64,000 nt of DNA from a bacterium (GCA_030432695.1 JAUILN010000002.1:620001-684000); one strand, 5' to 3'. Counted from the stretch's first letter, positions 27,437-37,721 are shown. Notes: generated from the sequence alone by a model not told the origin. Translations and numbers: made by a program.

Positions 27437-28141
27437 CTATTCCGGCCCGAGCCCGGGACTCTCCTCACCGAGCACGCCATAGATCAGCCGCCGCTCGTCG
27501 GCGAGATCGCCCTCATCTCGAACCGTGTCGCGCAGCTCCGCCTCGAGGCAGACCCGCAGCCGATTGCGGGCTCGGAAGATCAGCTGGTGGACAGCGTTGG
27601 CCTTCATGCCGAGTCGCGCGGCGATCCACGAGGCGGGACGGGTCTCGCCACTGGCCGTGTCGAGGCCGTCGGGAAGGCCATAGAACCAGCGGAGCGCGCG
27701 GGCCTGATCGGGACTGCTCCGGGCCAGGTCGGTCAGCGCGAGCTGCACGAGCTGGCGGGTCCACAGCCGCAGCTCCTGCTCCTCGTGGACCCTCACGGGC
27801 TCGTCATCGGGAGCGACGGGTTCCGCCGCGAGATCCCCATCACCCACGCGGTGAGCACGCAGCCAATCGAATGCGAAGTTCCGGACGGTGCCGGCGAGGT
27901 AGGTACGGAAGCGCCGGTCTCGGTCGGCGTTCTGGATCATCGAGCTGGTGAACAGGTAGCTCCAGATCTCCTCCACCGCTCGGTCGGCCCGCGCCGCGGG
28001 TCGGATCAGACGCCCGAGACAGGTCCGGACGTAGGCACGGTAGCGGTCGATGAACCATCGCCACGACTCCTCGGCATCGGTCCCGCCGAGTCCGTCCAAC
28101 ATCGACCAGCGGGTGTGAAGCGACCGATCTGGATCCGTCAC
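27437..28141 (-). CDS. ECF-like RNA polymerase sigma factor (free)
   Basis: 234 residues from a GTG start at 28141 (written M/V-TDPDRSLHTRW). A longer frame upstream would overlap the kinase gene by more than 80 bp. Region 2 is about 28-100, divergent, with 'RAVEEIWSYLFTSSMI' and 'RFRTYLAGTVRNFAFDWLRAHR'. Region 4 is about 140-205, with 'SWIAARLGMKANAVHQLIFRARNRLRVCLE', a clear helix-turn-helix. It lies 37 bp after the kinase stop and is almost certainly co-transcribed with it, the planctomycete kinase-sigma operon arrangement. The kinase is the probable activator, by phosphorylation of the sigma or of a partner (inference). The sulfatase downstream is a candidate target. Confidence 0.85.
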   Translation of the reverse strand: MTDPDRSLHTRWSMLDGLGGTDAEESWRWFIDRYRAYVRTCLGRLIRPAARADRAVEEIWSYLFTSSMIQNADRDRRFRTYLAGTVRNFAFDWLRAHRVGDGDLAAEPVAPDDEPVRVHEEQELRLWTRQLVQLALTDLARSSPDQARALRWFYGLPDGLDTASGETRPASWIAARLGMKANAVHQLIFRARNRLRVCLEAELRDTVRDEGDLADERRLIYGVLGEESPGLGPE

Positions 28142-28178
28142 GCGATACTCCCCCGTCTCGGACGTGCGGACCGCAACG

Positions 28179-31100
28179 TCATCTCGCTTCCTCCGGATGG
28201 CCAGCCGCCGCCAGTGACTGCTCGGCTGCACGCCAACGTCCGGCGTCTTCCGAGCGCCCACTCTCGACGCTCAACGCCGTGGCTCGCTGCAGCGCGGCGA
28301 GCGCACCTCGACGGACCACTTCCGGGAGCTGGCGCTCCATCGCCTGCAAGCCCAGAAGGCCGCGCGACAACAGCGGCTCGGCCTCGGTGCACCGCCCCAG
28401 TCCCAGCAGCGAGACTCCTCGCCGAACCGCACAGAGATCGGTCCGCCAATCGGCCGGAGCGCCTGCACCGCGAAGAACCGCCTCCTCACACAGCAATCGA
28501 TCGGCCTCGGCCCAGCGACCGAGCCCCAACCACGCAGCAGCGAACCGGGCCAGCAGATCCGCGCGCGTTTCGGCGTCGACGACGTCACCGACCCGCTCCA
28601 ATTCCCAGAGTCTCATCACCCGCCCGATGGCTGCCTCGGATTCGAGCGACGGGTCGGCCACACCGACCCAGGCGTACGACTGCAGCAGCGCATGCCGCGC
28701 CGGCACCGTCATCGGATGCTCCTGCTCGACCCCGGCAGCGACCTCCAGCAAGGGAATCGCCGCGGCGACGCGGCCGAGTTCCAGGTAGGCCATGCCGATC
28801 CGCCCCGTGGTGACGAGCGTGTCGGGGTGGTCCCGGCCGAGCTTCGCTTCGCGCCCGGCGAGCGCCTCTTCCAGCAACGGAACCGCACGGTTCAGGTCGT
28901 GCTGCTCCAGATAGAGTGCCGCGAGCGCATCCAGGTCCACCGCTCGGTTCGGCTGGTCGGCCGAGAACATCCGCCGCGACATCTCCATCGACTCGATGAA
29001 CAGCTCCGTCGCCTCGTCGGTCGCACCGTGCCCCTGCAGCAGCATGGCCAGCGCATTCAGGCCGGTCGCGACGCTCGGATGGTCGCCGGGATACAGACGC
29101 CGGTTCATCGCCAGCGACTCTCGGTAGTAGGCCTCCGCCTGTTCGAGATCTCCGCGACGGTGCAGGAGGATCGCCAGGTGCCCGAGCCCCGTCGCGACCT
29201 GCGGGCTGTCGCCGGGATGCAACCGCCGGAGCATCGCCAGCGCCTCGAGGTACAGGGGTTCCGCGGCGGCGTTCTCGCCGCGGGCTGTCAGCAATGTGGC
29301 CAGTGCCTGCACGCACCACGCCACGTCGTCGTGGTCGCCCGCGAACAGGCGACGCCGGATGGCGAGCGAATCCCGGTACAGCCGCTCGGCTGCCTCGAAG
29401 CTCCCGCGAGCCTGAAGGGTCACGGCCAGCGTACCCTGGGCGCCAGCGATCCGCCGGAGGTCGGCGGGCGCGCAGCGCTCGACCATGGCCAGGACCTCAC
29501 GATGCAGCCGCTCGGCCTCCACGAGTTCCCCCTCGACATAGTGGAGCAGGGCGAGACTGCCCATCGCTGATGCGACCTCGAGGTGATCGCCGGCATGGAG
29601 GTCCCGGGCCTGCCGCAGAGCCGGTTCCAGCATGCGCCGCGCCGCCTCGTAGTCGGCAACCTGCCGGTAGAGGTCGCCGATGGTGCTCCGCAGCTGGATC
29701 TCGGCCTCGGGAGTCGCCGCGAGATCCCCGCGTTCGATACGCACCGCGGCCCGGTCCATCATCTCCTTCAACATCGTGGTGTCCCTGCCCCGAGCCACGC
29801 TCGGACCGATGCCGCGCAGCATGTCGCGCAGGAAGCCGACCGCGTGCTCGGCGCGGGCACGGGCCAACGACTCCTCGTGCCAGGCCAGATCGGCGCGGAC
29901 CTTCTCGTCGAGGGCGTGCTGCCATCCGATGGCCGAGACGACGAGGCCCAGCAACAGCACGACCACCAGCGCCACGCCGACGGCCACACGGCGGCGGTTG
30001 CGGCGCAGGAACTTGTGCAGCCGGTAGCGGGTACCTGGCGGGCCCGCGGTCACCGGCTCGCAGTCGAGATGACGCTGCAGGTCGGCGGCCAGCTCGTTGG
30101 CGGTTGCGTAGCGGCGCGTCCGGTCCTTCTCGAGACACTTCATGACGATCCAGTCGAGATCGCCACGCAGGCGGATCGCGAGGTCGTCGTTGGCCGCATG
30201 GGAAGGAGAGGCGATCCGTCGCGCACCATCGCGAAGCGTCGAGACCCGGGTACTCGGCTTGTGCGGTTCCACCTCGCGAAGGGTCCGCAGCATCTCGACG
30301 AAGCCCTTGGTCAGCAGGTCGCAGTTGTCGAACGGGGTCGTGCCGGTGAGCAGCTCGTACAGCAGCACGCCGAGCGAGTAGATGTCGCTGCGGGTATCCA
30401 CGTCGAGCCCGGACATCTCGGCCTGCTCCGGAGCCATGTAGGCGGGCGTGCCGATCACCTGTCGATGGGCCGTGAACAAGGTCCGCTCGGTGAGCGTGCC
30501 CGTAGTCGCCTTGGCAACCCCGAAGTCGATCACCTTGGGCACCGCGACCCCGTCGTGCAGCGTCACCAACACGTTGGTCGGCTTGATGTCTCGATGGATG
30601 ACACCCTTCTGGTGAGCGTGCTGGATCGCCTGGCAGACCTTGATCAGCAATGCCAGTCGCCCCTCGATACCCAGCCGCTCGGCCTCGCAATACTCGAGGA
30701 TCGGCACCCCGCGGATGTACTCCATCACGAAGTACGGCCGCCCAAACGCCGTGTTGCCGGCGTCGAACACCTTGGCGATATGAGGATGATCCATCCTCGC
30801 GAGCGCCTGCCGCTCGGCTTCGAAGCGGGCCAGCACCTGACGGGTGTCCATGCCTGGCTTGATGACCTTCAAGGCCACCCGCCGACGGATCGGCTCGCGC
30901 TGCTCGGCCAACCACACCGTGCCCATCCCACCCTCGTCGATGCGTTCGAGCAGATTGTAGCGGTCGATCCGCTGGCCCGGAGTCTGCTCGGTTCCAGACG
31001 CCACCCCATCGATCCCGGCCGGAACCGAATCGCCCGCCTCGCCACGGAACGCCTCGAGTCGCGACCGGAGCGCCATGGCGTGTCCAGGGAACTCCGAGAC

Positions 31101-31217
31101 CAGGGCCTCGAGCCGTCGCGCCTGCTCCTTCGGTGATCGGAGCAGCGCATCGGCGAGCCGATCCTCGACCGCGTCGGGTAGCTCGTCCGGGGGTTGTCGG
31201 GGATCGAAGGCGTTCAT
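28179..31217 (-). CDS. Transmembrane Ser/Thr protein kinase with extensive TPR region
   Basis: 1012 residues from ATG 31217 (MNAFDPRQPP); an ATG at 31247 is possible. The kinase domain is about 86-385: Gly loop DEGGMGTV (94-101), Lys117 in VALK, HRD 208-210 with 'IKPTN', DFG 231-233, 'GTPAYMAPEQ' with APE 262-264, and 'GDLDWIVMKCLEKDRTRRY', a string very common in planctomycete kinases. The membrane helix is about 411-430. A coiled coil follows, then about ten TPR units of the kinesin-light-chain type, for example 'AERLYRDSLAIRRRLFAGDH', 'AEAYYRESLAMNRRLYPGDH' and 'AVPLLEEALAGREAKLGRDH'. TPRs would mediate protein contacts. It is first in an operon with the sigma gene and divergent from a secreted protein (186 bp). 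Confidence 0.95.
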   Translation of the reverse strand: MNAFDPRQPPDELPDAVEDRLADALLRSPKEQARRLEALVSEFPGHAMALRSRLEAFRGEAGDSVPAGIDGVASGTEQTPGQRIDRYNLLERIDEGGMGTVWLAEQREPIRRRVALKVIKPGMDTRQVLARFEAERQALARMDHPHIAKVFDAGNTAFGRPYFVMEYIRGVPILEYCEAERLGIEGRLALLIKVCQAIQHAHQKGVIHRDIKPTNVLVTLHDGVAVPKVIDFGVAKATTGTLTERTLFTAHRQVIGTPAYMAPEQAEMSGLDVDTRSDIYSLGVLLYELLTGTTPFDNCDLLTKGFVEMLRTLREVEPHKPSTRVSTLRDGARRIASPSHAANDDLAIRLRGDLDWIVMKCLEKDRTRRYATANELAADLQRHLDCEPVTAGPPGTRYRLHKFLRRNRRRVAVGVALVVVLLLGLVVSAIGWQHALDEKVRADLAWHEESLARARAEHAVGFLRDMLRGIGPSVARGRDTTMLKEMMDRAAVRIERGDLAATPEAEIQLRSTIGDLYRQVADYEAARRMLEPALRQARDLHAGDHLEVASAMGSLALLHYVEGELVEAERLHREVLAMVERCAPADLRRIAGAQGTLAVTLQARGSFEAAERLYRDSLAIRRRLFAGDHDDVAWCVQALATLLTARGENAAAEPLYLEALAMLRRLHPGDSPQVATGLGHLAILLHRRGDLEQAEAYYRESLAMNRRLYPGDHPSVATGLNALAMLLQGHGATDEATELFIESMEMSRRMFSADQPNRAVDLDALAALYLEQHDLNRAVPLLEEALAGREAKLGRDHPDTLVTTGRIGMAYLELGRVAAAIPLLEVAAGVEQEHPMTVPARHALLQSYAWVGVADPSLESEAAIGRVMRLWELERVGDVVDAETRADLLARFAAAWLGLGRWAEADRLLCEEAVLRGAGAPADWRTDLCAVRRGVSLLGLGRCTEAEPLLSRGLLGLQAMERQLPEVVRRGALAALQRATALSVESGRSEDAGRWRAAEQSLAAAGHPEEAR

Positions 31218-31403
31218 CGGCCCCCGACGAACATAAGGCGGATCCATGGCTTGCGCCCGCCGGCGAGGCACTCGCCACGACCTGCCCCAGGTTCGCGATC
31301 GATTTCCGAGCCACCGGCGTAAGGACCCGCTCGCCGCGGAACAAGCTGCCCCGGCGACACCGCTCTCGCCTCCTCCGACCGCTTCCAGCCCTCCTCCACG
31401 GCC

Positions 31404-32564
31404 ATGCGCACGCTGTTCTCCCCCACCTCCGTCGCCGCCCTGTCCACACTGCTCGGCCTCGCCGCCGGCCTGCCCGCCCAGGTGAGCGAGTGGCACTTCT
31501 TCAAGGGCTCGGTCTACATCCAGGACGCCACCAACCAGATGCCCACCGCACCCGATGGCTGGGGCGCCGGCGCGTCCGTCGTCCTCGGATCGGCCACCGA
31601 TGCGGGCCGCATCACGATCTCGGGAGGCAACATCAACGGCGCCCTCGATCTCCAGCACGAGGGCGGCGGCGAGTGGTACCTGGAACGTGGTTACCCCAGC
31701 CGAGCCGCCATGAACGCCGAGTTCCCTGGCAACTCGAGCTACGTGCTGACCATCAGCGGCGGATCGCTGGGACTGCGCATCCAGGCCTTCACGGTCGGTG
31801 CGGAGGTCTATCCGAGCACTCCCTACCTCACCGGTACGTCCTACGACGTGGCCGCGCAGTTCCCGGTCGGCGCGAACACCACGCTGACCTGGAACGATCC
31901 GGGCGCTGCGACCCGCGCCGCGGGCTTCACGGTCCTCGATATCATCGACCGGTCGGAGCAATCGGTCTACGAAGACCTCCGACCCGGCGCGCACCTGTCG
32001 GCGACCATTCCGGCGCGCAGCCTGCCGGCCAATGCCTGCCATTGGGGCACGGTCGAGTTCACCGTCGACACCACGCTGCCCGGCAGCAACTTCGGCGTCG
32101 CCGGCCTGGCGCACCACATCCGTGGGACCGGTTTCGAGATCCGGACCTGGCCGCACCCGACTCCGCCCTGCGCCTACAGCCAGACCTATGGAGCCGGCTG
32201 TGCGAATCTGGAGCTGCACAGCAACGCACCGATCCTCGGTACCAGCTGGGACCTGACGACCGACGGCATCCCCCATGGCATCACCGGCTTCACGCTGATC
32301 TCGCTCGGCCCCCAGGATCCGCCCCTGCCGCTTCAGGCTCTCGGGATCAACGCGCCGGGCTGCAACATCTACGTCGATCCCTTCACGGTGCAGGCCAGCC
32401 CGGCAGGTGTCGGCAGCAACGGCCAGATGACGATCTCGATCCCGGTGCCGTCCGACCCGAGCCTCGCCGGGGTGTGGCTCTTCGCCCAGACGCTGGCGCT
32501 GACACCGAGCACGCCCGCGAGCCTCGGAACGTCGAATTCGGTCGAAGCGCTGCTCGGCAGCTGA
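31404..32564 (+). CDS. Secreted protein of unknown function with shared C-terminal module
   Basis: 386 residues. The signal peptide is about 1-26 (MRTLFSPTSVAALSTLLGLAAGLPAQ). Residues 27-255 are beta-rich and unassigned ('SEWHFFKGSVYIQDATNQMP', 'DAGRITISGGNINGALDLQH', 'VEFTVDTTLPGSNFGVAG'). The end, from about 265, is a clear copy of the shared module: 'QTYGAGCANLELHSNAPILG', 'PLPLQALGINAPGCNIYVD' and 'ISIPVPSDPSLAGVWLFAQ'. It is divergent from the kinase at 31217 and followed 74 bp later by another secreted protein. Function unknown. Confidence 0.82.
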   Translation: MRTLFSPTSVAALSTLLGLAAGLPAQVSEWHFFKGSVYIQDATNQMPTAPDGWGAGASVVLGSATDAGRITISGGNINGALDLQHEGGGEWYLERGYPSRAAMNAEFPGNSSYVLTISGGSLGLRIQAFTVGAEVYPSTPYLTGTSYDVAAQFPVGANTTLTWNDPGAATRAAGFTVLDIIDRSEQSVYEDLRPGAHLSATIPARSLPANACHWGTVEFTVDTTLPGSNFGVAGLAHHIRGTGFEIRTWPHPTPPCAYSQTYGAGCANLELHSNAPILGTSWDLTTDGIPHGITGFTLISLGPQDPPLPLQALGINAPGCNIYVDPFTVQASPAGVGSNGQMTISIPVPSDPSLAGVWLFAQTLALTPSTPASLGTSNSVEALLGS

Positions 32565-32638
32565 GGACCGCAACGGCCTGATCCTGGCCGTCAGGGATTT
32601 CGAGTGAGGTCCACGATCCGGCGGCACTGCGAACCGCC

Positions 32639-35008
32639 ATGGCCTCGCCGTCCCACCGTCTCCTCGCCCCTCTCCGCCGGACCTTCGCCGTCGCCGCGCT
32701 CGTCACCTGCTGGGCCGCCACAGTCCACGGACAGGACGTCGCACCCGCAGCGCTCCCTGCGACGGCCTCGGACTTCTCCGCGTTCGTCCCCATCCATACC
32801 CAGGCGGACGACCCCGACGGCGGGGCCTATGGCGTGTGGGCGGCGGGTGACGGCTTCAAGGCGTCGTTCGGAGCCGGCACGTTGACCTTCCATCCGGTCG
32901 GCTCCGGCGACCAACATTGGCGTTGGACCACCGAGTCGATCGGTGGCTTCGTGGTCACCGCTTCCGCGCTGGAGGCCGCACCCACCCGCTTCACACCCGA
33001 CCGGTTCGAGACGCAGCACGACATGGGCGTGGTCGAGGCCTACGACCTGCTCGATGGCGGCATCGAGCAGAGCTTCGTATTCCCGAACCGCCCCGAGGGC
33101 CTGCAGGGCGACCTCCAGATCGTGGGTCGCATCGACAGCCCGTGGTTCGCGGCCGAGTCGACCGGCGCGCACGCCGAGTTGCTGTTCACCAGCGTGGACA
33201 CCGCCGGCATCCGCTATGGCAAGGCCTTCGCGGTCGACGCCGCCGGCCGTCGACTCGAACTGGCGACCACCTGGGATGGCACCCGCATCACCTTGACCGT
33301 ACCGGCTGCGTTCGCCGCCGAGGCGAGCTATCCGCTGGTCGTCGATCCCGTGGTCTACAGCGGCGCGGTGCACAACGACACGATGCATAGGTATCCGATC
33401 ACCTCGGTCGACGTGGTCCGCGACGACGCACGCAACCAGATCTACTACGCGGTCACCGAGGAGGTCTCCGCACGCGACGACGACCTGCGGCTCTACACCT
33501 GCAACGACGACTTCAGCAATCCGCAGTTGGTGTTCGCGGACATCACGACGAGCTGGAGTACCGAGCACGCCAACGTCGCGACCATCGGCGGCGCCGGCAA
33601 GTGCGTGACCGCGTTCCATCGCATCTTCGGCACGACCGAGCATGCTCTGCGCTGGCACGTCCGCGACGTCGCCGACCGCGTGATGAGCACCGGCTACGGC
33701 TTCCTCTCCACGCCGTCCGACCAGCACGACTGGCTGGCCGACGTCGGCGGCAGCCGGACCGGCACCACCGGCAGCCACGCGTTGCTGGTCTGGCAACGCG
33801 ACATCTCGGGCACGCGGTTCGCGAACACGTCCTCGAGCATGGCGATGTATGCGCTGCTCGACGTGACGGGCACAGGCCAGGGCGTGCTCGCGACTCCGGC
33901 GCGCCTGCAGAATCCCGGCACCGGCTTCGACCAGGAACACCCGAGCGCCACCCCTATGGCCGAGGGTGGCACGAACTCGGGCTGGCCGGTGGTCTGGCAG
34001 GAGTGGGGCAACCTGAGGGGCACCAGCCAGTTCGCCTGGGACGGCAAGCTGCGCCGTGTGAACATCGCCAATGGCGGCACGCTGTCGACCGGCGTCGCGT
34101 TCCTGCGACCGACGATCACCCAGCGGGCCCATTGCCTGCGTCCGACCATCGCCGGCGACACCGGCCGCTACCTGGTCTCGTTCGCCGAACTCGCCCTGTC
34201 GATCACCTCGGGCAAGACCGACTTCCCGCAGGGCAACCTGCTGGCCGCCGATCGGATCGACTGGCCGAGCAACCGGTCGAGCCCGAGCTTTCCACACGTA
34301 CCCGTCCGCCGGTTCAGTCGTGGCGACCGCCGGTACGTCAATGGAGGCATCGCCTACGACCACGACAGCCGGAGCCACTGGGTCACCACCGCGGTCGACA
34401 CCGTCCTGGACAGCGGGTTCGCCGAGAAGCTCGGCTACCGCGGGCGCCTGATCGCCTACGGCGCGCTGGGCACCTACTCGAACTTCGATCCCATTCCCGG
34501 CGGCGTGACCTACGACGACGACAACGGTCGCTTCGCGCTCGGCCACGGCCGACAGAACCCGGTGACGCTGGGCTGGAGCGCCAACGGCCACCTGTTCACC
34601 TACGACTTCGCCCATCCGCCCACGCCCTATGGAGTCGGCTGCACGTCCACCGGCGCGGTCCCCGGCTGGGACGGCACCTGGTATGCCGGCGACGAGTTCG
34701 CGGCGGCGACCCTGACGAACGCGCCGACGGGCACCCCGGGCGTGTTGCGCTTCGGCTCCTACCCCCGCCAGACCCCGCTGCTCCAGTTCGGCATGCCCGG
34801 CTGCTTCCTGCACCTCGACATCAGCCGCATGTGGGCGATGTCGGCACCGATCACCACCAGCCGGCGCGGCGGTGCTCGAGTCTCGTTGCCGTTGCCCGAG
34901 GAGTACCGGCCGTCGGATCTCTACATGCAATGGTTCCTGCTGGAGCCGGGCGCGAACGCCAATGGCGTGACGGCGACGCCGGGGCTCGGGATGCGGATCG
35001 TGGAGTGA
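32639..35008 (+). CDS. Secreted protein, propeller-like, paralog 1 of a pair, with shared C-terminal module
   Basis: 789 residues. The signal peptide is about 1-31 (start at ATG 32639). The mature protein opens with 'VPIHTQADDPDGGAYGVWAA' and 'FKASFGAGTLTFHP', then 'RYGKAFAVDAAGRRLELATT' and 'YPLVVDPVVY', a string often found in large planctomycete surface proteins. The middle (about 245-660) has recurrent D-D-x-x-R/N loops ('RDDARNQIYYAV', 'YDHDSRSHWVTTAVD', 'YDDDNGRFAL') and looks like a beta propeller. The end is the shared module ('PYGVGCTSTGAVPGW', 'QFGMPGCFLHLDIS', 'LYMQWFLLEPGANANGVT'). It is a close paralog of the gene at 37722; the two flank an ECF-CRD gene. Function unknown. Confidence 0.84.
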   Translation: MASPSHRLLAPLRRTFAVAALVTCWAATVHGQDVAPAALPATASDFSAFVPIHTQADDPDGGAYGVWAAGDGFKASFGAGTLTFHPVGSGDQHWRWTTESIGGFVVTASALEAAPTRFTPDRFETQHDMGVVEAYDLLDGGIEQSFVFPNRPEGLQGDLQIVGRIDSPWFAAESTGAHAELLFTSVDTAGIRYGKAFAVDAAGRRLELATTWDGTRITLTVPAAFAAEASYPLVVDPVVYSGAVHNDTMHRYPITSVDVVRDDARNQIYYAVTEEVSARDDDLRLYTCNDDFSNPQLVFADITTSWSTEHANVATIGGAGKCVTAFHRIFGTTEHALRWHVRDVADRVMSTGYGFLSTPSDQHDWLADVGGSRTGTTGSHALLVWQRDISGTRFANTSSSMAMYALLDVTGTGQGVLATPARLQNPGTGFDQEHPSATPMAEGGTNSGWPVVWQEWGNLRGTSQFAWDGKLRRVNIANGGTLSTGVAFLRPTITQRAHCLRPTIAGDTGRYLVSFAELALSITSGKTDFPQGNLLAADRIDWPSNRSSPSFPHVPVRRFSRGDRRYVNGGIAYDHDSRSHWVTTAVDTVLDSGFAEKLGYRGRLIAYGALGTYSNFDPIPGGVTYDDDNGRFALGHGRQNPVTLGWSANGHLFTYDFAHPPTPYGVGCTSTGAVPGWDGTWYAGDEFAAATLTNAPTGTPGVLRFGSYPRQTPLLQFGMPGCFLHLDISRMWAMSAPITTSRRGGARVSLPLPEEYRPSDLYMQWFLLEPGANANGVTATPGLGMRIVE

Positions 35009-35012
35009 ATCG

Positions 35013-37622
35013 TCACCGCAGCCGGAGCTCGAGTTCGGTCTCCGGCCGGGTGATCAGGATGTCGCCGACGTCCTCCGTTCCGGTGGCGGACAGCCAGTGG
35101 ACCGACCACTGGCCGAGTGCCAGGTGTTCGACGCGCAACACCCCGTCGACATCGGTCGTGCCCTGGAACGAACGAGGGTCGGTGTCGGACGTCAGCTCGA
35201 AGCGCTCACCGGCGCGCAGCGGCAGGCCTTCCGCATCGACGATGCGGGCGCGAAGCGTGCGGGCGATGAACTCGGCATCGGCGATGATCCGACCACCGGA
35301 CGGGATCTCGAAGACCTCTTCGCTCCAGATCCGCGTGGACTCCCCGAACAGCGCGAGGCGATAGCGACCCGGGCGCACGCCCACGAACCGCGCATGGTCC
35401 GAGCGATCCAACGTGACCGGCCCGAACGCGTACAACCCGTCTCGGTCACGTCCCTCGACGTCTCGCAGGGCTCGCAGGACGAGCCGCGCACCGGCCGGGA
35501 TGCGCTGGTCGCGGAGGACCCGGACCTCGAGCGAAGCCGGTTCGTGGACCGCGAGCACTGCGTGCAGGTCCAACACGACCATCTCGCCGTCGTCGGCGGG
35601 AAGCAGCAGCGGTTCCGGCACGCGCAACCGGCTGTGCATCGTGTTCTCCACCGTCGTCCAGCGAACGACCGCGTGGACCTCGTAGGCCCCGGGAGCTGCG
35701 TCATGCACTTCGAAGCGACCGCTCTCCTCCACGCCGACGGTACGCCGCCCTCCTGGGAGCCCGATCCGCAGCGCGAGTTCTCCGCCGAACCGGGCCGCCG
35801 CGTCGGCGGGTTCGACACGTCCTGCGAAGACTCGGCCCTCGTCCACCACGATGACGATCGGACCCGCTTCGCTCGAGGCGGGGAGCGGCAGGATCCGGGC
35901 ACGGTGCGCGCCACGAACGTCCAGCCAGAGTCCCGTGCAGTCTACGGGCACGCCAAGTTGCGCGATGCCCGCGGCATCCGTGACCGCGTCGGTGATGACG
36001 TAGCCGTCCGGGAGGACATCGAAGGAGAGCGCCTCGAGCTCGGGGCGCTTGGAGCGGTCGGCGATGCGGGAGTCCGGTCGAAGCTCCGAGGACGATGCGC
36101 GGACGACACGGACGCGAGCGGCGGGCACCGGTCGACCGTCGGTCGTCACCACGCGCACGTCGCGCGGACCGAGAAGCTCCAGTGGCACACGCACGGTGTG
36201 AGGACCTGCCAGCTCCAGCTCGATGCGCATCCAACGACCTGCTCGCAGGGTTGAATCGTCAGCATGGAACCAGAGGTCGTAGGAGTCCGGAACGAGCATC
36301 CGCGTAAGGCGGTCCTCCGTCGCCTTACCACCACTCCCGTAGTGGCCGGCACGCGCTCGTAACCTGTAACGGAAGCGCGCCAACGGCTCGCCACTCTCCG
36401 CCGCAACCACCTCGAAGGTCACCTCGGCCGCACGAACCACCTCCAGTCGGACGTCCTGTTCCCCCCAGGTGAAACTGCGTGCATCGAGTGTCGCCGCGTT
36501 CGGATCGTCCCCCGCCGCCAAGCGGACTTGTCCGAGAGCATCCATTCGATCCGGGCAGACGATCTCGAAGCGACCGGCGGCGTCGCACCGCACGTGCCCG
36601 ACCCCGACCCGTTCCTGTTCACTCAGTACCTGCCACGCCGTCACCGTGGCCTGCGGAACCGGCTCGCCCGCAGCGTCGACCACGACTCCGGCGATCACGG
36701 TCGCGGTGGACGGCTTGTCGGACCCCCGCGACGAGGAAGTCTCCTCGGCGGGAGTCGCGACCAACTCGCGCCGACCCGGATCCGGTTCCCGGGATACGGC
36801 GCCGACCCCGTTCGCGACGACTACCGGGTCTGCCGTCCCACCCGTACCGGGAACACGCGGCTGCTCCGTCTCCCGACCCAGCCAGACCCAGGCCGCAGCA
36901 ACGAGACACACGAGAACGACCGCCGCCACGACCTTCTTCACGACCCATCCTCCGACCACGAGTCCTGTAGCCATCCCCGTGCCCGCCGCGGGCACCACCG
37001 CCCGACGCAGCACTTCGTCCCGCACCGCACCCAAGCCGCGCCCTACGTCGTCGAGACGCGCCAAGGCCACCGCGAGCCCCACCGGCAGCTGCCCACGCAA
37101 GGCCTCGAGCCCGCGCCGGATCTGCGTATGCACGGTGTCGACCGACCGGCCGAGTGCACGCGCGATCGCCTTGCCGGTCAGGCCGTGGTGCAACCTGAGG
37201 ACGAGCACCTGGCGGTAAGCGTCGGGCATCCGCTCCAACGCGCGGTCGACCTGCTCCAGTGCGTCGGCGTCGATCGCCGCGTCGGCCGGATTCAACACGA
37301 CAGCAGACGCCAACCGCCGCGGATCCGGACTCCGTGCCCGCCGCCGCAGCAGGTCCTGCGCGCGGTGCGCCAGGATCCCCGACAGCCACCGCTCCACCCC
37401 CGTCCGCCCATCGAACCCCTCCGCGTCCCGGAGCGCGGTCAGGAACGTCTCCTGCACCAGGTCCTCGGCGTCGGCGCGATTGCGGGTCAGGTGCAGACCG
37501 AGCAGCAGGAGCCGCGGCGCGACGCCGTCGAAGACCGACGCGAGAGCCGCAGGGTCGCCGCGGTCGCGGAAGTCCTCGAAGGCACGGGTGGGGTCACTGG
37601 CTGCCACGCCGCCAATGTGCAC
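35013..37622 (-). CDS. Membrane-anchored ECF sigma factor fused to CRD ectodomain (linker class II)
   Basis: 869 residues from ATG 37622. Region 2 is about 25-95 ('ADAEDLVQETFLTALRDAEG') and region 4 about 122-178 ('MPDAYRQVLVLRLHHGLTGKAIARALGRSVDTVHTQIRRGLEALRG'). The class II linker 'RGLGAVRDEVLRRAVVPAAG' leads to 'WVVKK' and a membrane helix at about 229-247. The ectodomain (about 620 residues) holds CRD-type units such as 'IAGVVVDAAGEPVPQATVTA', 'CDAAGRFEIVCPD', 'SGRFEVHDAAPGAYEVHAVV' and 'TLRARIVDAEGLPLRAGERF'. It is convergent with one member (4 bp) and divergent from the other member (99 bp) of a secreted paralog pair. Probably a one-component transmembrane sigma receptor. Confidence 0.9.
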   Translation of the reverse strand: MHIGGVAASDPTRAFEDFRDRGDPAALASVFDGVAPRLLLLGLHLTRNRADAEDLVQETFLTALRDAEGFDGRTGVERWLSGILAHRAQDLLRRRARSPDPRRLASAVVLNPADAAIDADALEQVDRALERMPDAYRQVLVLRLHHGLTGKAIARALGRSVDTVHTQIRRGLEALRGQLPVGLAVALARLDDVGRGLGAVRDEVLRRAVVPAAGTGMATGLVVGGWVVKKVVAAVVLVCLVAAAWVWLGRETEQPRVPGTGGTADPVVVANGVGAVSREPDPGRRELVATPAEETSSSRGSDKPSTATVIAGVVVDAAGEPVPQATVTAWQVLSEQERVGVGHVRCDAAGRFEIVCPDRMDALGQVRLAAGDDPNAATLDARSFTWGEQDVRLEVVRAAEVTFEVVAAESGEPLARFRYRLRARAGHYGSGGKATEDRLTRMLVPDSYDLWFHADDSTLRAGRWMRIELELAGPHTVRVPLELLGPRDVRVVTTDGRPVPAARVRVVRASSSELRPDSRIADRSKRPELEALSFDVLPDGYVITDAVTDAAGIAQLGVPVDCTGLWLDVRGAHRARILPLPASSEAGPIVIVVDEGRVFAGRVEPADAAARFGGELALRIGLPGGRRTVGVEESGRFEVHDAAPGAYEVHAVVRWTTVENTMHSRLRVPEPLLLPADDGEMVVLDLHAVLAVHEPASLEVRVLRDQRIPAGARLVLRALRDVEGRDRDGLYAFGPVTLDRSDHARFVGVRPGRYRLALFGESTRIWSEEVFEIPSGGRIIADAEFIARTLRARIVDAEGLPLRAGERFELTSDTDPRSFQGTTDVDGVLRVEHLALGQWSVHWLSATGTEDVGDILITRPETELELRLR

Positions 37623-37721
37623 GGTGGCGCGGATTCCGTTCAGCGAGCCGCCGATTTCGGGCGGTCCGGAATCTGCACCCCGTCGCGTGATGTCCGGGCC
37701 GGCGCGTCACTGCGCTCCGTC

